Below, piece by piece: positions 8,336 to 16,371 of a stretch of 64,000 nucleotides of DNA. Source of the DNA: Blastococcus litoris (GTDB lineage: Bacteria; Actinomycetota; Actinomycetes; Mycobacteriales; Geodermatophilaceae). The translations under genes were made by a program, and so were the position numbers. The DNA is taken from the NCBI RefSeq assembly GCF_003075095.1, contig NZ_QCZF01000005.1:310001-374000 (forward strand). Direction: 5' to 3'. Position 1 is the stretch's first letter, and every line of letters begins with the position of its first letter. The notes beneath the pieces were generated by a model, which worked only from the letters and a program-made list of their open reading frames with translations, made no database searches and was not told the origin of the DNA.

Positions 8336-8702
8336 TATCGACCCAGGGTGGCTGCACCAGGGGAGGCTGCACCCAGAGGCGGTCAGGGCGATCTGACCGG
8401 GTCGCAGCCCGAGTCGGCAGGTCGGTCGCGCCGGACGAGCTCGTCGGGGACAAGATCAACTCACGGGGGAGTCGGACCGATGGGGCGGGCGTACGGCGGC
8501 GTCCGGACCGGCGGACCCGGTCGACGCGCCGGTGGTGCACGAGCCGGTGCACGAGCAGCAACGGCGACGCGGAACACGGGCGCCGTCGGGCCTCGGACGG
8601 CGGGGGCGAACTCGTGACGACGAGACGTGTCGCTGTGGACGTCGTAGGGCGGCGGCACGACCGGGCGCAGCCGGCCCCTTCCGGCTCGTCCAGCTAGCGC
8701 CG

Positions 8703-8716
8703 ATAATGCACATTAT
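8703..8716. promoter_or_regulatory. AT-rich palindrome, probable operator upstream of the VOC gene
   Basis: ATAATG-CA-CATTAT, a perfect 14-bp palindrome. An AT-rich stretch with perfect symmetry in so GC-rich a sequence is unlikely by chance. It also contains -10-like hexamers (GATAAT on plus, CATAAT on minus), so a bound dimer could block polymerase. It sits 85 bp upstream of the VOC gene start. Confidence 0.5.
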
Positions 8717-8801
8717 GTCAATTCGTCGAGCGCAGGCGGTGCGACCGACGAGTTCGGGCCACTCCTCCGGTCGGTACTGACGACCCCGCGAAGGAGAACC
8801 C

Positions 8802-9164
8802 ATGCCGGCCACCGTCCGACCGATCATCGTCAGCAACAACCTCGGGCGCCTGCTCACCTTCTACACCGGGCTGCTCGGCGCCGAGGAGGTCATGCGGTAC
8901 CCGGAGGACGGCGACGCGTTCTACGTCGGTCTGCGCCTCGGCGACTCGGAGTTCGGGTTGTCGTCGGACTCCGCTGTCTCCCCCGGTGACCCGGGCCGGA
9001 TGCTGCTGAGCATCGAGGTGCCCGACGTCGACGCGGTGCTCCCGCAGGTCGAGCGCCTCGGCGGCACGGCGACCAGCGGCGCCAACGACATGCCCTGGGG
9101 TCAGCGCGTCGCGCACCTCACGGACCCCGACGGCAACGTGGTCAACCTGACGCAGCAGCTGTGA
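8802..9164 (+). CDS. VOC superfamily (glyoxalase/bleomycin-resistance-like) protein
   Basis: A 120-residue protein with the paired beta-alpha-beta-beta-beta pattern of the vicinal oxygen chelate fold: PIIVSNNLGRLLTFYTGLLG opens the first module and SIEVPDVDAVLPQVERLGG the second, ending with the typical LTDPDGNVVNLTQ. Members include glyoxalase I, dioxygenases and antibiotic-binding proteins, and the function cannot be chosen from sequence. The ATG at 8802 is preceded by AAGGAGA at 6 nt. The palindrome at 8703-8716 suggests regulated expression. It is followed at 57 nt by a small disordered protein gene. Confidence 0.88.
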   Translation: MPATVRPIIVSNNLGRLLTFYTGLLGAEEVMRYPEDGDAFYVGLRLGDSEFGLSSDSAVSPGDPGRMLLSIEVPDVDAVLPQVERLGGTATSGANDMPWGQRVAHLTDPDGNVVNLTQQL

Positions 9165-9220
9165 TCAGCGGGCGCGGTCGTCCGGGTTCCGGCCGCTCCG
9201 CCGGGGGTAGCGGGAACCGC

Positions 9221-9415
9221 ATGACCCAGGAGCGCCCCGACACCGGCGAGCGGAACGAGCCGGCGGGCACGCCGTCCCCCGGGCCGGACGACCTGACCGC
9301 CACGCCGGCGACGCCGGGCACGGACGACGCCGGGCGGCCGACCGCGGTCCCCGGTGCCTACGAGGCCGGCGACGCCGAGCAGGAGCGCGGCAAGGCCGTG
9401 AAGCCCGGCGGCTGA
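9221..9415 (+). CDS. short disordered hypothetical protein
   Basis: A 64-residue reading frame from ATG 9221 (MTQERPDTGERNEPAG), rich in Pro, Gly, Asp, Glu and Thr, with no hydrophobic core and no recognised domain; it would be intrinsically disordered. The ribosome site is weak. Support comes from its clean ATG, its position just after the VOC gene, and its stop lying one base before that of the convergent LysE gene. It could also be a chance frame in GC-rich DNA. Confidence 0.45.
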   Translation: MTQERPDTGERNEPAGTPSPGPDDLTATPATPGTDDAGRPTAVPGAYEAGDAEQERGKAVKPGG

Positions 9416-9416
9416 G

Positions 9417-10058
9417 TCACCGGCTGGACACAGCGACGCGCAGCCCCAGGGCCACCAGCACCGAGCCGCTGACGGCCTCGAGCCGGGCACGGATCCGGGG
9501 CCGGCGGAACCAGGCGCCCGCCCGGGCGACCCCCGCCGCCAGGGCGAGGTACAGGCCGGTCTCCAGGGTGATCTGCAGCAGCCCCAGCACCGCTGTCGTC
9601 GCGAACACCGGCCCGTCGGCCGGGACGAACTGCGGGTAGAACGCGATCATGAAGACGGCGGCCTTCGGGTTGGCCAGCTGCACGAGCACCCCCTCGCCGA
9701 AGGCCCCCCACCAGTGCCGCCGGCCGGCCGGGGGCGCCACCTCGGGCGCCTCCCCGCCGCCGCCCCCCCGCCAGGCCGCCCGGAACGCCTTGATGCCCAG
9801 GAACAGCAGCACCGCGGCGCCGACGACCCGCAGCACCAGGTAGGCGACCTCCGAGGCGGCGACCAGGGCCGCGAAGCCCGCCCCGGCGAACAGCGCCCAG
9901 GCATAGAGCCCGACCTCGAGACCCAGGACCGTGGGCACGGCACCGCGCAGGCCGCGCAGTGCCGCCCGCCGGAAGATCAGCGCCATCGCCGGCCCGGGCG
10001 AGGCGGAGATCAGCAGCACGGCAAGCACGAACGCCGGCAGCGAGGAGAGCACGTCCAC
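9417..10058 (-). CDS. LysE/RhtB family amino-acid exporter
   Basis: A 213-residue membrane protein of the LysE/RhtB family, exporters of amino acids and related metabolites. The N-terminal signature FVLAVLLISASPGPAMALI contains the conserved SPGP in the first helix; ANPKAAVFMIAFYPQFV in the middle is the second family block. Six hydrophobic helices are seen with a Gly- and Arg-rich loop (AWRGGGGGEAPE) between the two halves. GTG 10058 was taken as start; an AGGGGAG sequence lies about 14 nt upstream, so a slightly different start is possible. It is transcribed after the ABM-domain gene with a 41-base gap. Confidence 0.88.
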   Translation of the reverse strand: MDVLSSLPAFVLAVLLISASPGPAMALIFRRAALRGLRGAVPTVLGLEVGLYAWALFAGAGFAALVAASEVAYLVLRVVGAAVLLFLGIKAFRAAWRGGGGGEAPEVAPPAGRRHWWGAFGEGVLVQLANPKAAVFMIAFYPQFVPADGPVFATTAVLGLLQITLETGLYLALAAGVARAGAWFRRPRIRARLEAVSGSVLVALGLRVAVSSR

Positions 10059-10099
10059 GCCGGTGATGGTGGCACTCCCCTCCCCCGGCGATCGACCGC

Positions 10100-10699
10100 T
10101 TATCGGCGGTCCCGGAACCGTCGTCCGTGCAGCCACCAGTCCAGCCGGGCGGTCATCCAGGGCAGCAGCAGGTAGGTCATGATCGGCGTGAGGGTCAGCG
10201 TCAGGACCAGCACCCGCACCACCACCGGCACCTCGCCCATCAGCCGGCCGAGGGTCACCGTAGCGAGCAGGTTCATCGGGAAGAAGACGAGCCAGATCGT
10301 GACCGCCTGCTTCCAGCGCGGCGGTGCCGTCCGCGGTGACGGCGACGTCACCTGGGCCTCCACCGGGGCGTCGAACCAGCCCTCGATCCCGGTGCGCCGC
10401 TCGGTCCGCGTGACCTCGGCCAGGCCCTGCGCCGAACGCAGCCACCACTGCCGCTCGGGCGAGGAGTCCCAGGCGGCCAGCGACCGCTGGTCGGCGAACC
10501 GGCACAGCATGTGCCACTCGTCGGACTCGCCGCGCGGCCGGACCCACCCGCCCCCGAGGAAGCCGGGGAAGCCCTCGGCCATGCTCAGCCCGGCGCGGAT
10601 CCAGGCGGTCATCTCCCGCGCGTGACCGGGATCGGCGCGCCTGGTGAAGGACACGGTCACCGGGAGGTCCTGGGCGACGGCGGGCGCGGGCGGGGTCAC
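10100..10699 (-). CDS. ABM-domain protein with C-terminal membrane helices
   Basis: A 199-residue protein joining an antibiotic-biosynthesis-monooxygenase-like (ABM) dimeric alpha/beta barrel to membrane helices. The ABM part spans about residues 12-110: VTVSFTRRADPGHAREMTAW at the start and EWHMLCRFADQRSLAAW in the central sheet. Two hydrophobic segments follow, VTIWLVFFPMNLLATVTLG and VVVRVLVLTLTLTPIMTYLLL, then a basic tail. This architecture occurs in uncharacterised bacterial proteins; no reaction is known. GTG 10699 follows GGAG closely. It lies upstream of the exporter gene on the same strand. Confidence 0.8.
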   Translation of the reverse strand: MTPPAPAVAQDLPVTVSFTRRADPGHAREMTAWIRAGLSMAEGFPGFLGGGWVRPRGESDEWHMLCRFADQRSLAAWDSSPERQWWLRSAQGLAEVTRTERRTGIEGWFDAPVEAQVTSPSPRTAPPRWKQAVTIWLVFFPMNLLATVTLGRLMGEVPVVVRVLVLTLTLTPIMTYLLLPWMTARLDWWLHGRRFRDRR

Positions 10700-10800
10700 C
10701 GCTCCAGGATCCCGGCCCGGCGGCCCCCCGTCGCCCCCAGGACGTGTGAGGAGCACCGCAGCCGCCGGTCGGCGCCGACCTGCCGGGCCCATCCGGGCGC

Positions 10801-11523
10801 GTGCGGTTGACTCGGGCCGTGGAGGTGGTCGGCCGGTTCTGGGCGCGCGTCACGGCGACCGTCCCCGACCTCTCCGTCGGCGTGCTCCTCGCCGCGCTGG
10901 CCGCCGCGGCGGTGCTGGTCCTCTCCCCCACCCTCTGGCGGGCCAGCCGCCACGCGGTCACGATCGCCCACGAGGGAGCCCACGGGCTCGTCGCGCTGGC
11001 GGCCGGCCGGCGCCTCTCGGGCATCCGGCTGCACTCGGACACCTCGGGGCTGACGGTCTCCGCGGGGAGGCCCACCGGTCCGGGCATGGTGCTCACCTGC
11101 GCGGCGGGCTACACCGGGCCCGGGCTCTTCGGGCTGGGCGCGGCCGCGCTGCTGGCCGCCGGCCACGCCATCGGCCTGCTCTGGGCACTGCTCGCCCTGC
11201 TGGCGCTGCTGCTGGTGCAGATCCGCAACTGGTACGGGCTGTGGTCGGTGCTGGCCACCGGCACCGTCGTCTTCGCGGCGACCTGGTGGCTCCCCCCGCA
11301 GGGGCAGGCGGTGTTCGCCGCCGTCGCCACCTGGTTCCTGCTGCTGGCCGCGCCGCGCACGGTGCTGGAGCTGCAGAGCTCGCGCCGCCGGCGGCGGGCG
11401 CCGGACTCCGACGCCGACCAGCTGGCCCGCCTGACACCGTTCCCCGCGCTGGTCTGGGTCGGCGTGTTCCTGCTGGTCGACCTCGGCGCGCTGGTGCTGG
11501 GCGGGAGCTGGCTGCTCACCTGA
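10801..11523 (+). CDS. M50-like membrane metallopeptidase
   Basis: A 240-residue membrane protein with the zinc-binding HEGAH motif (residues 57-61) at the start of a hydrophobic segment, followed by GYTGPGLFGLGAAALLAAG and further helices. This fits the actinobacterial M50B-like family; site-2-protease relatives cut membrane proteins within the bilayer. A third zinc ligand is not obvious, so activity is not proven. The start is uncertain: GTG 10801 has no clear ribosome site. The stop overlaps the stop of the convergent GH65 gene by eight bases, so both mRNAs share a short antisense segment. Confidence 0.75.
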   Translation: MRLTRAVEVVGRFWARVTATVPDLSVGVLLAALAAAAVLVLSPTLWRASRHAVTIAHEGAHGLVALAAGRRLSGIRLHSDTSGLTVSAGRPTGPGMVLTCAAGYTGPGLFGLGAAALLAAGHAIGLLWALLALLALLLVQIRNWYGLWSVLATGTVVFAATWWLPPQGQAVFAAVATWFLLLAAPRTVLELQSSRRRRRAPDSDADQLARLTPFPALVWVGVFLLVDLGALVLGGSWLLT

Positions 11524-13924
11524 GCCGTTCGGTGTCCTTGACCGATGGGTGCACCCGCGGCGGGGCGCCGGTCCGGGCCCGGCGGCGCGGCTCGCAGCCG
11601 ACCGGCTGGCGGACCGGCTCCGCCTGCGGGGCGGGCGGGATGCCGAGGACGAGGTCCTCGTGGTCGACGGTCACCTGGCGGCCGTGGTGGCGGATGTCGA
11701 GGGGCTCACCCTCCACCAGCCGGTACGTGGCGCTCTCGTGGGTCACGGTCACCGTCAGCTTGCGGCCCCGGTACACCACGCGGAACCGCATCCGGGTGAT
11801 CCGCTCCGGCAGCCGGGGGCCGAAGGTCAGCTCGCCGTTGTGGTCGCGCAGCCCACCGAAGCCGGCGACCGCCACCGTCCAGCCACCGGCCAGGGACGCG
11901 ATGTGCAGCCCGTGGCCGGAGTTGTGGTGCAGGTTCTGCAGGTCGGTGAGCGCCGCCTCCGCCCAGTAGTCGTAGGCCAGCTGCAGGTGCCCGGTCTCGG
12001 CGGCGACGACGGCCTGCTGGCTCGCCGACAGCGAGGAGTCCCGGGTCGTCCGCTCCTCGTAGTAGGCGAAGTTGGCGATCTTCTCCTCGAGCGTGAACGC
12101 GTCGCCGCGCAGGTGCAGCGCCATCACCAGGTCGGCCTGCTTGACCACCTGCTTCCGGTAGATCTCGAAGTAGGGGTAGTGCAGCAGCAGCGGGTAGTTC
12201 TCCTTCGGCGTGCCCGCGAAGTCCCACTCCTCGTGGTGGGTGAACGCGTCGGACTGCATGTGCACGCCGCGCTGCGTGTCGTAGGGCACCGCCATCAGCG
12301 AGGCCGCCCGCAGCCAGGTGTCCACCTCGTCGGACGCCACGTCCAGCCGGCCGGCGACGTCGGGCTGCCGCTTGACCGCCTCGGCGGCCTCCCGCAGGTT
12401 CCGCTGCGCCATCAGGTTCGTGTAGACGTTGTTGTCCACGACGGCGGTGTACTCGTCGGGGCCGGTCACGCCGTCGATGCGGAAGCCGTGCTCGGGGTCG
12501 AAGTGGCCCAGCGACGCCCACAGCCGCGCCGTCTCGATGAGCAGCTCGGCGCCGAAGTCGCGGTCGAAGTCGTCGTCCAGGGTGGCGTTGTAGTACCGCA
12601 CGACGGCGTCGGCGATGTCGGCGTTGATGTGGAAGGCCGCCGTCCCCGCCGGCCAGTAGCCGGAGGTCTCCTCACCCCGGATGGTCCGCCACGGGAAGGC
12701 CGCGCCGCGGCGTCCCAGGACCCGCGCGCGTTCCCGGGCCATGTCCAGCGTCGAGTGCCGCCAGCGCAGCGCATCCCGCACGGCGTGCGGCGCGGTGTAG
12801 GTGAGCACCGGGAGGACGTAGGTCTCGGTGTCCCAGAAGGTGTGCCCGTCGTAGCCGGGCCCGGTCAGCCCCTTGGCCGGGATGGGCTGGCGCTCCCCGC
12901 GCAGGCCCGCCTGCAGGACGTGGAACATGCCCACGCGGACCGCCTGCTGCAGCTCGTCGTCGCCGTCGATCTCGACGTCGGCCTCGTCCCAGTGCTGGTC
13001 GAGGATCTCCCGCTGCTCCCGGGCCAGCCGCTCCCAGCCGGCCAGCTTGGCCGTGGCGAGCGCGGCCTCGACCTGGTCGCGCAGGGCCGGCCCAGAGCGC
13101 CGGGAGGACCAGCCGTAGGCCAGGAACTTGACCAGCTTGAGGCTGCCGCCCTGCGGGATCCGCGCCGCGAGCGTGTAGCGGGCGAGGTCGCCGGCGGCCT
13201 CGATGTCCTCGGTCGCGCTGTCGGGGATCTCGATGACGTGGTCCATGCCGGCCGCCATGCGCAGCTTGCTGCGCTTCGTGCAGTGCACGAGGACGGCGCG
13301 GCGGCCCCGGCCGACGGCGATCTCGCACTGCAGCGGCTTGGCGAGCATGGCCGCCGCCCGCGGGTCGTCGTCGTCGGTGGGCACGGTCTCGTTGGCCAGG
13401 AGGTCCGACTGCAGGGCGACGTAGAGGTCGCCCAGGTCGTCGGTCACCTCGACCTTGTACTCGATGGCGGCGATCGAGCGGCGGGCCAGCGACACCAGGC
13501 GCGTGCTGGTCACCCGCACGGTCCGGCCACCGGGCGAGCGCCACTCGGTCGAGCGCCGCAGCACCCCGGCGCGCAGGTCGAGCGTGCGCGTGTGGTCGAT
13601 GATCTCGCCGTAGTCGAGATCGAGCGGCGAGTCCTTGACCAGCAGCCGGATCAGCTTGCCGTCGGTGACGTTGACCATCGTCTGGCCCTGCTCGGGGAAG
13701 CCGTATCCGGCTTCCGCGTAGGGCAACGGCCGTTCCTCGAAGAAGCCGTTGAGGTAGGTGCCGGGGACGACGACCGGCTCGCCCTCCTCGAACGAACCGC
13801 GCATGCCGATGTGCCCGTTGGTCAGGGCGAACACCGACTCGTGCACGGCCAGCGAGGAGTGGTCGAGCCCGACCTCGGTCAGCGACCACGGCTCGATCGG
13901 GAAGGTCGCCCGTCCCTCGGTCAT
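11516..13924 (-). CDS. GH65 disaccharide phosphorylase (trehalose/maltose/kojibiose type)
   Basis: An 802-residue glycoside hydrolase family 65 enzyme, which cleaves an alpha-glucosyl disaccharide with phosphate to beta-glucose 1-phosphate and glucose. The N-terminal domain starts with NGHIGMRGSFEEG; the catalytic (alpha/alpha)6 barrel carries the general acid E491 in GPDEYT, preceded by GHTFWDTETYVLP, and KQADLVMALH in the phosphate-site region. The last 35 residues form a basic, proline-rich tail beyond the usual fold. ATG 13924 overlaps the stop of the beta-phosphoglucomutase gene (ATGA), which would convert the product to glucose 6-phosphate. The exact disaccharide is not decided by sequence alone. 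Confidence 0.92.
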   Translation of the reverse strand: MTEGRATFPIEPWSLTEVGLDHSSLAVHESVFALTNGHIGMRGSFEEGEPVVVPGTYLNGFFEERPLPYAEAGYGFPEQGQTMVNVTDGKLIRLLVKDSPLDLDYGEIIDHTRTLDLRAGVLRRSTEWRSPGGRTVRVTSTRLVSLARRSIAAIEYKVEVTDDLGDLYVALQSDLLANETVPTDDDDPRAAAMLAKPLQCEIAVGRGRRAVLVHCTKRSKLRMAAGMDHVIEIPDSATEDIEAAGDLARYTLAARIPQGGSLKLVKFLAYGWSSRRSGPALRDQVEAALATAKLAGWERLAREQREILDQHWDEADVEIDGDDELQQAVRVGMFHVLQAGLRGERQPIPAKGLTGPGYDGHTFWDTETYVLPVLTYTAPHAVRDALRWRHSTLDMARERARVLGRRGAAFPWRTIRGEETSGYWPAGTAAFHINADIADAVVRYYNATLDDDFDRDFGAELLIETARLWASLGHFDPEHGFRIDGVTGPDEYTAVVDNNVYTNLMAQRNLREAAEAVKRQPDVAGRLDVASDEVDTWLRAASLMAVPYDTQRGVHMQSDAFTHHEEWDFAGTPKENYPLLLHYPYFEIYRKQVVKQADLVMALHLRGDAFTLEEKIANFAYYEERTTRDSSLSASQQAVVAAETGHLQLAYDYWAEAALTDLQNLHHNSGHGLHIASLAGGWTVAVAGFGGLRDHNGELTFGPRLPERITRMRFRVVYRGRKLTVTVTHESATYRLVEGEPLDIRHHGRQVTVDHEDLVLGIPPAPQAEPVRQPVGCEPRRRARTGAPPRVHPSVKDTERLR

Positions 13925-14667
13925 GCCCTTTCCCCCATCAGCTGCTCGAGGTCGGTGACGACGACGTCCGCGCCGGCGGCGCGCAGCGCGTCCGTCTGGC
14001 CCACGCGGTCCACCCCGACGACGTAGCCGAAGTTCCCCGCACGACCGGCCTGCACGCCCGAGATCGCGTCCTCGTAGACCACCGCGGCGGACGGCTCCAC
14101 GCCCAGCATGCGGGCCCCGGCCAGGAACGTGTCGGGCTCCGGCTTGCCGCGCAGCGAGTCGCGTGCGGCCACGACGCCGTCGACCCGCACGTCGATGAGG
14201 TCGGCGAAACCACCGGCGGCGATGACCTTCTCCCCGTTCGCCGACGCGGTGACCACGGCGGTGGCGAGCCCGGCGTCCTTGACCGCGCGGAGGTACCTGA
14301 CCGACCCCGGGTAGACCTCGACACCGTGCTCGTCGAGCTCGCGCAGCACCATCTCGTTCTTGCGGCTCGCGATCGCCTGCACGGTCGCCGCGTCGGGCGG
14401 GTCCCCGTCGCCGCCCTCCGGGAGGTCGATCCCCCGGCTGGCCAGGAAGCCGCGCACCCCGTCGGCGCGGTGCTTGCCGTCGACGTAGCGGTTGTAGTCC
14501 AGCTGGCTGAACTCGGCCTGTCCGGCGTCGTATCGCTGGAGGAACTCGTCGAAGGTGCGCTTCCACGCCGCGAAGTGGACCGTCGCGGTCTTCGTCAGGA
14601 CGCCGTCCAGGTCGAAGAGGCAGACGCGGACGGTGTCCGGGAGGCCGAGCGGGCCGGGAGCTGGCAC
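13921..14667 (-). CDS. beta-phosphoglucomutase family HAD hydrolase
   Basis: A 248-residue HAD-superfamily protein. The nucleophile motif is FDLDGVLTKTATVH (second Asp as acid/base), motif II is VVTAS, the lysine is in RGKPEPDTF, and motif IV is VYEDAISGVQAG. The cap helices resemble beta-phosphoglucomutase, which interconverts beta-glucose 1-phosphate and glucose 6-phosphate. That role fits perfectly with the coupled GH65 phosphorylase downstream. GTG 14667 is preferred because a TACCGT box lies 7 nt upstream (leaderless start) and the protein then begins just before the fold; a longer form from TTG 14727 is unlikely. Confidence 0.88.
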   Translation of the reverse strand: MPAPGPLGLPDTVRVCLFDLDGVLTKTATVHFAAWKRTFDEFLQRYDAGQAEFSQLDYNRYVDGKHRADGVRGFLASRGIDLPEGGDGDPPDAATVQAIASRKNEMVLRELDEHGVEVYPGSVRYLRAVKDAGLATAVVTASANGEKVIAAGGFADLIDVRVDGVVAARDSLRGKPEPDTFLAGARMLGVEPSAAVVYEDAISGVQAGRAGNFGYVVGVDRVGQTDALRAAGADVVVTDLEQLMGERA

Positions 14668-14674
14668 GCGGGCG

Positions 14675-14680
14675 ACGGTA
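14675..14680 (-). promoter_or_regulatory. -10 box of a leaderless promoter for the disaccharide phosphorylase operon
   Basis: TACCGT on the minus strand, 7 nt before the GTG at 14667. It supports this start codon and implies that the two-gene operon lacks a 5' leader. Confidence 0.5.
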
Positions 14681-14764
14681 CCGGCGGGAGGCGCGGTGCA
14701 CGCGTCGCAACGGCGGCAGTCGTGCAACGGTTCGCACCGAGGAGCGCCGCGGGCCCGCCCTGCC

Positions 14765-14770
14765 TAGGGT
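14765..14770 (+). promoter_or_regulatory. -10 box upstream of the PEBP gene
   Basis: TAGGGT on the plus strand, giving a predicted transcript start near 14777 and a leader of about 50 nt before the ATG at 14828. An in-frame GTG at 14774 lies 3 nt after the box, too close for a usual leaderless start. No good -35 box is seen. Confidence 0.4.
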
Positions 14771-14827
14771 CGCGTGGGGAGGCCGTGCACCGGCCCTGCC
14801 CGCCCGCCCGAGAAGAGGAGAGCCGCG

Positions 14828-15373
14828 ATGGCCGACCGGCCGCTGACCTACGACCCCTACGAGCACCTCCCCCAGGTGCCGAGCTTCACCGTCACGAGCA
14901 GCGACTGCAGCGACGGCGAGACGCTCCCGATGCCGCACGTCAGCGGCGTGATGGGGGCCGGGGGCGAGGACCGGTCCCCGCAGCTGAGCTGGTCCGGCTT
15001 CCCGGAGGGCACGAAGAGCTTCGCCGTCACGGTGTACGACCCGGACGCCCCCACCGCCAGCGGCTTCTGGCACTGGGCGGTGGCGAACATCCCCGCCTCG
15101 ACGACCGAGCTGCCCAGCGGCGCCGGCGACAAGGACTCACCGCAGCTGCCCGCGGGCGCGCTCCAGCTGCGCAACGACGGCGGTTTCGCCGGGTACGTGG
15201 GAGCCGCTCCCCCGTCCGGGCACGGGGCGCACCGCTACTTCGTCGTCGTCCACGCCGTCGACACCGAGACGCTGGACGTCACCGCCGACACCACCCCGGC
15301 CGTGCTCGGCTTCAACCTGTTCTTCCACACCCTCGCCCGCGCCACGATGGTCCTCACCTACGAGGAGGACTGA
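14828..15373 (+). CDS. PEBP family protein (YbhB/YbcL, Raf-kinase-inhibitor-like)
   Basis: A 181-residue phosphatidylethanolamine-binding-protein homologue. The anion-binding signature is present: the YDPDAP segment, [12 protein letters not shown], and [18 protein letters not shown] with the conserved Gly-x-His-Arg-Tyr pattern. Bacterial YbhB/YbcL proteins have no settled function. There is no signal peptide, so it is cytoplasmic. ATG 14828 follows AAGAGGAGAG. It is a single gene; the hairpin at 15408-15441 may end its transcript. Confidence 0.92.
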   Translation: MADRPLTYDPYEHLPQVPSFTVTSSDCSDGETLPMPHVSGVMGAGGEDRSPQLSWSGFPEGTKSFAVTVYDPDAPTASGFWHWAVANIPASTTELPSGAGDKDSPQLPAGALQLRNDGGFAGYVGAAPPSGHGAHRYFVVVHAVDTETLDVTADTTPAVLGFNLFFHTLARATMVLTYEED

Positions 15374-15407
15374 CGGTCACCCCACGCTGACGGTCCATCA
15401 CCGGCGC

Positions 15408-15441
15408 GCGGCAGGTCCATGAAGGTGCAAGCACCTGCCGC
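15408..15441. terminator. possible terminator after the PEBP gene
   Basis: Arms GCGGCAGGT (15408-15416) and ACCTGCCGC (15433-15441) with a 16-nt loop, which itself contains part of a shorter inverted repeat AGGTGC-AA-GCACCT (15423-15436). It begins 35 nt after the stop at 15373 and ends 21 nt before the next start. There is no T run. Confidence 0.4.
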
Positions 15442-15462
15442 CGCCGGGAGGACCATGGCCGC

Positions 15463-16368
15463 ATGGGCTCGGCAGCGGCTGCCCCGGGACGCCCGGTCCC
15501 CTGCGGTCTGCGGCGGGTGCTGCTCCCCCTGACCGTGCTGGCCCTGATGGTGAGCGAGGTGCTGCTGCCGCCGGACCGGCGCGCGTGGGCCGGGGGCCCT
15601 CCGGCCGCCGAGCTGGTACCGGCGGTGGTCGCGGCCTACCCGGAGGTCGGGACGCTGGCCGTCGCGGTGGCGCGCCTGCACGTGCCGGCGACGGGGCTGT
15701 CGGTCCGGGCGGCGGAGGCCCGCACGGCCCGGACGACCGCCGCCGCCGCCGGGAACGCCGCCGCCGACCGGCCGTTCCCGACGGCGTCGATGGTGAAGCT
15801 GTTCGTCGCGGAGGACGTGCTGCGCCGCGTGCGGGCCGGGAGCGTGGCGCTGCGGCCCGACGACCCCGCGCTGCTGAGGGACATGATCCGCAGCTCGGAC
15901 GACCCGGCCGCCTCGGCGCTGTGGGTGCGCTACGGCGGTGGCGCGATGGTCACCGACGTCGCCCGCCGGTACGGGCTGGCGGGGACCGCTCCCCCGGTCC
16001 GGCCGGGCCGGTGGGGCGAGACCACCACGACCGCGCGCGACCTGGCCCGCTTCCTCGCCCTCCTGCCGGTCGTCGCCCACCCCGACGACGCCGCGGCCAT
16101 CCTGGGCTGGATGCGAACGGCCACCTCGACCGCGGCCGACGGCTTCGACCAGCGGTTCGGCGTCTTCGCCACCGCGCCGCCGCTGACGGCCGTCAAGCAG
16201 GGCTGGATGTGCTGCGTCGGCGGCAACCGGCACCTGCACTCGGTCGGGGTCCTCGGGCGGCGCGTCGTCGTGCTGCTCAGCGAGGTGCCGCGGGCGACCG
16301 GGTACGAGGAGGCGCGGGGCGCGCTCGACGCCGCGGCCGGAGCCGTGCCCCCTCCGGGAGGCCCCTGA
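15463..16368 (+). CDS. secreted serine hydrolase, beta-lactamase/PBP fold
   Basis: A 301-residue penicillin-recognising serine hydrolase. It starts with an export signal or anchor (LRRVLLPLTVLALMVSEVLL). The active-site SxxK is S109-M-V-K112, the second motif is the S-S-D-D region at 144-147 (usually SxN), and the third is VKQGW in place of KTG. The changed second and third motifs suggest a divergent class A-like enzyme or D,D-peptidase without known substrate. A GGGAGG site lies upstream of ATG 15463. It converges on the acetyltransferase gene with a three-base gap. Confidence 0.82.
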   Translation: MGSAAAAPGRPVPCGLRRVLLPLTVLALMVSEVLLPPDRRAWAGGPPAAELVPAVVAAYPEVGTLAVAVARLHVPATGLSVRAAEARTARTTAAAAGNAAADRPFPTASMVKLFVAEDVLRRVRAGSVALRPDDPALLRDMIRSSDDPAASALWVRYGGGAMVTDVARRYGLAGTAPPVRPGRWGETTTTARDLARFLALLPVVAHPDDAAAILGWMRTATSTAADGFDQRFGVFATAPPLTAVKQGWMCCVGGNRHLHSVGVLGRRVVVLLSEVPRATGYEEARGALDAAAGAVPPPGGP

Positions 16369-16371
16369 CGC

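Larger units (their letters stand above)
8271..8801. other. gene-free region with palindromes and a short duplication
   Basis: About 530 bases with no convincing coding sequence on either strand: the open frames here are Arg- and Gly-rich, lack ribosome sites and have no recognisable domain. It holds an inverted repeat ACGTCAC-C-GTGACGT (8321-8335), an imperfect duplication of AGGGTGGCTGCACC (8345-8358 and 8359-8373), and an AT-rich palindrome (8703-8716). It separates the acidic lipoprotein from the VOC gene and probably carries regulatory sites for one or both. Confidence 0.6.

Noticed and set aside
8456-8857. 133-codon minus-strand frame in the gene-free region
   Set aside because: It overlaps the VOC gene start, is Arg/Ser/Pro-rich, and lacks a ribosome site.
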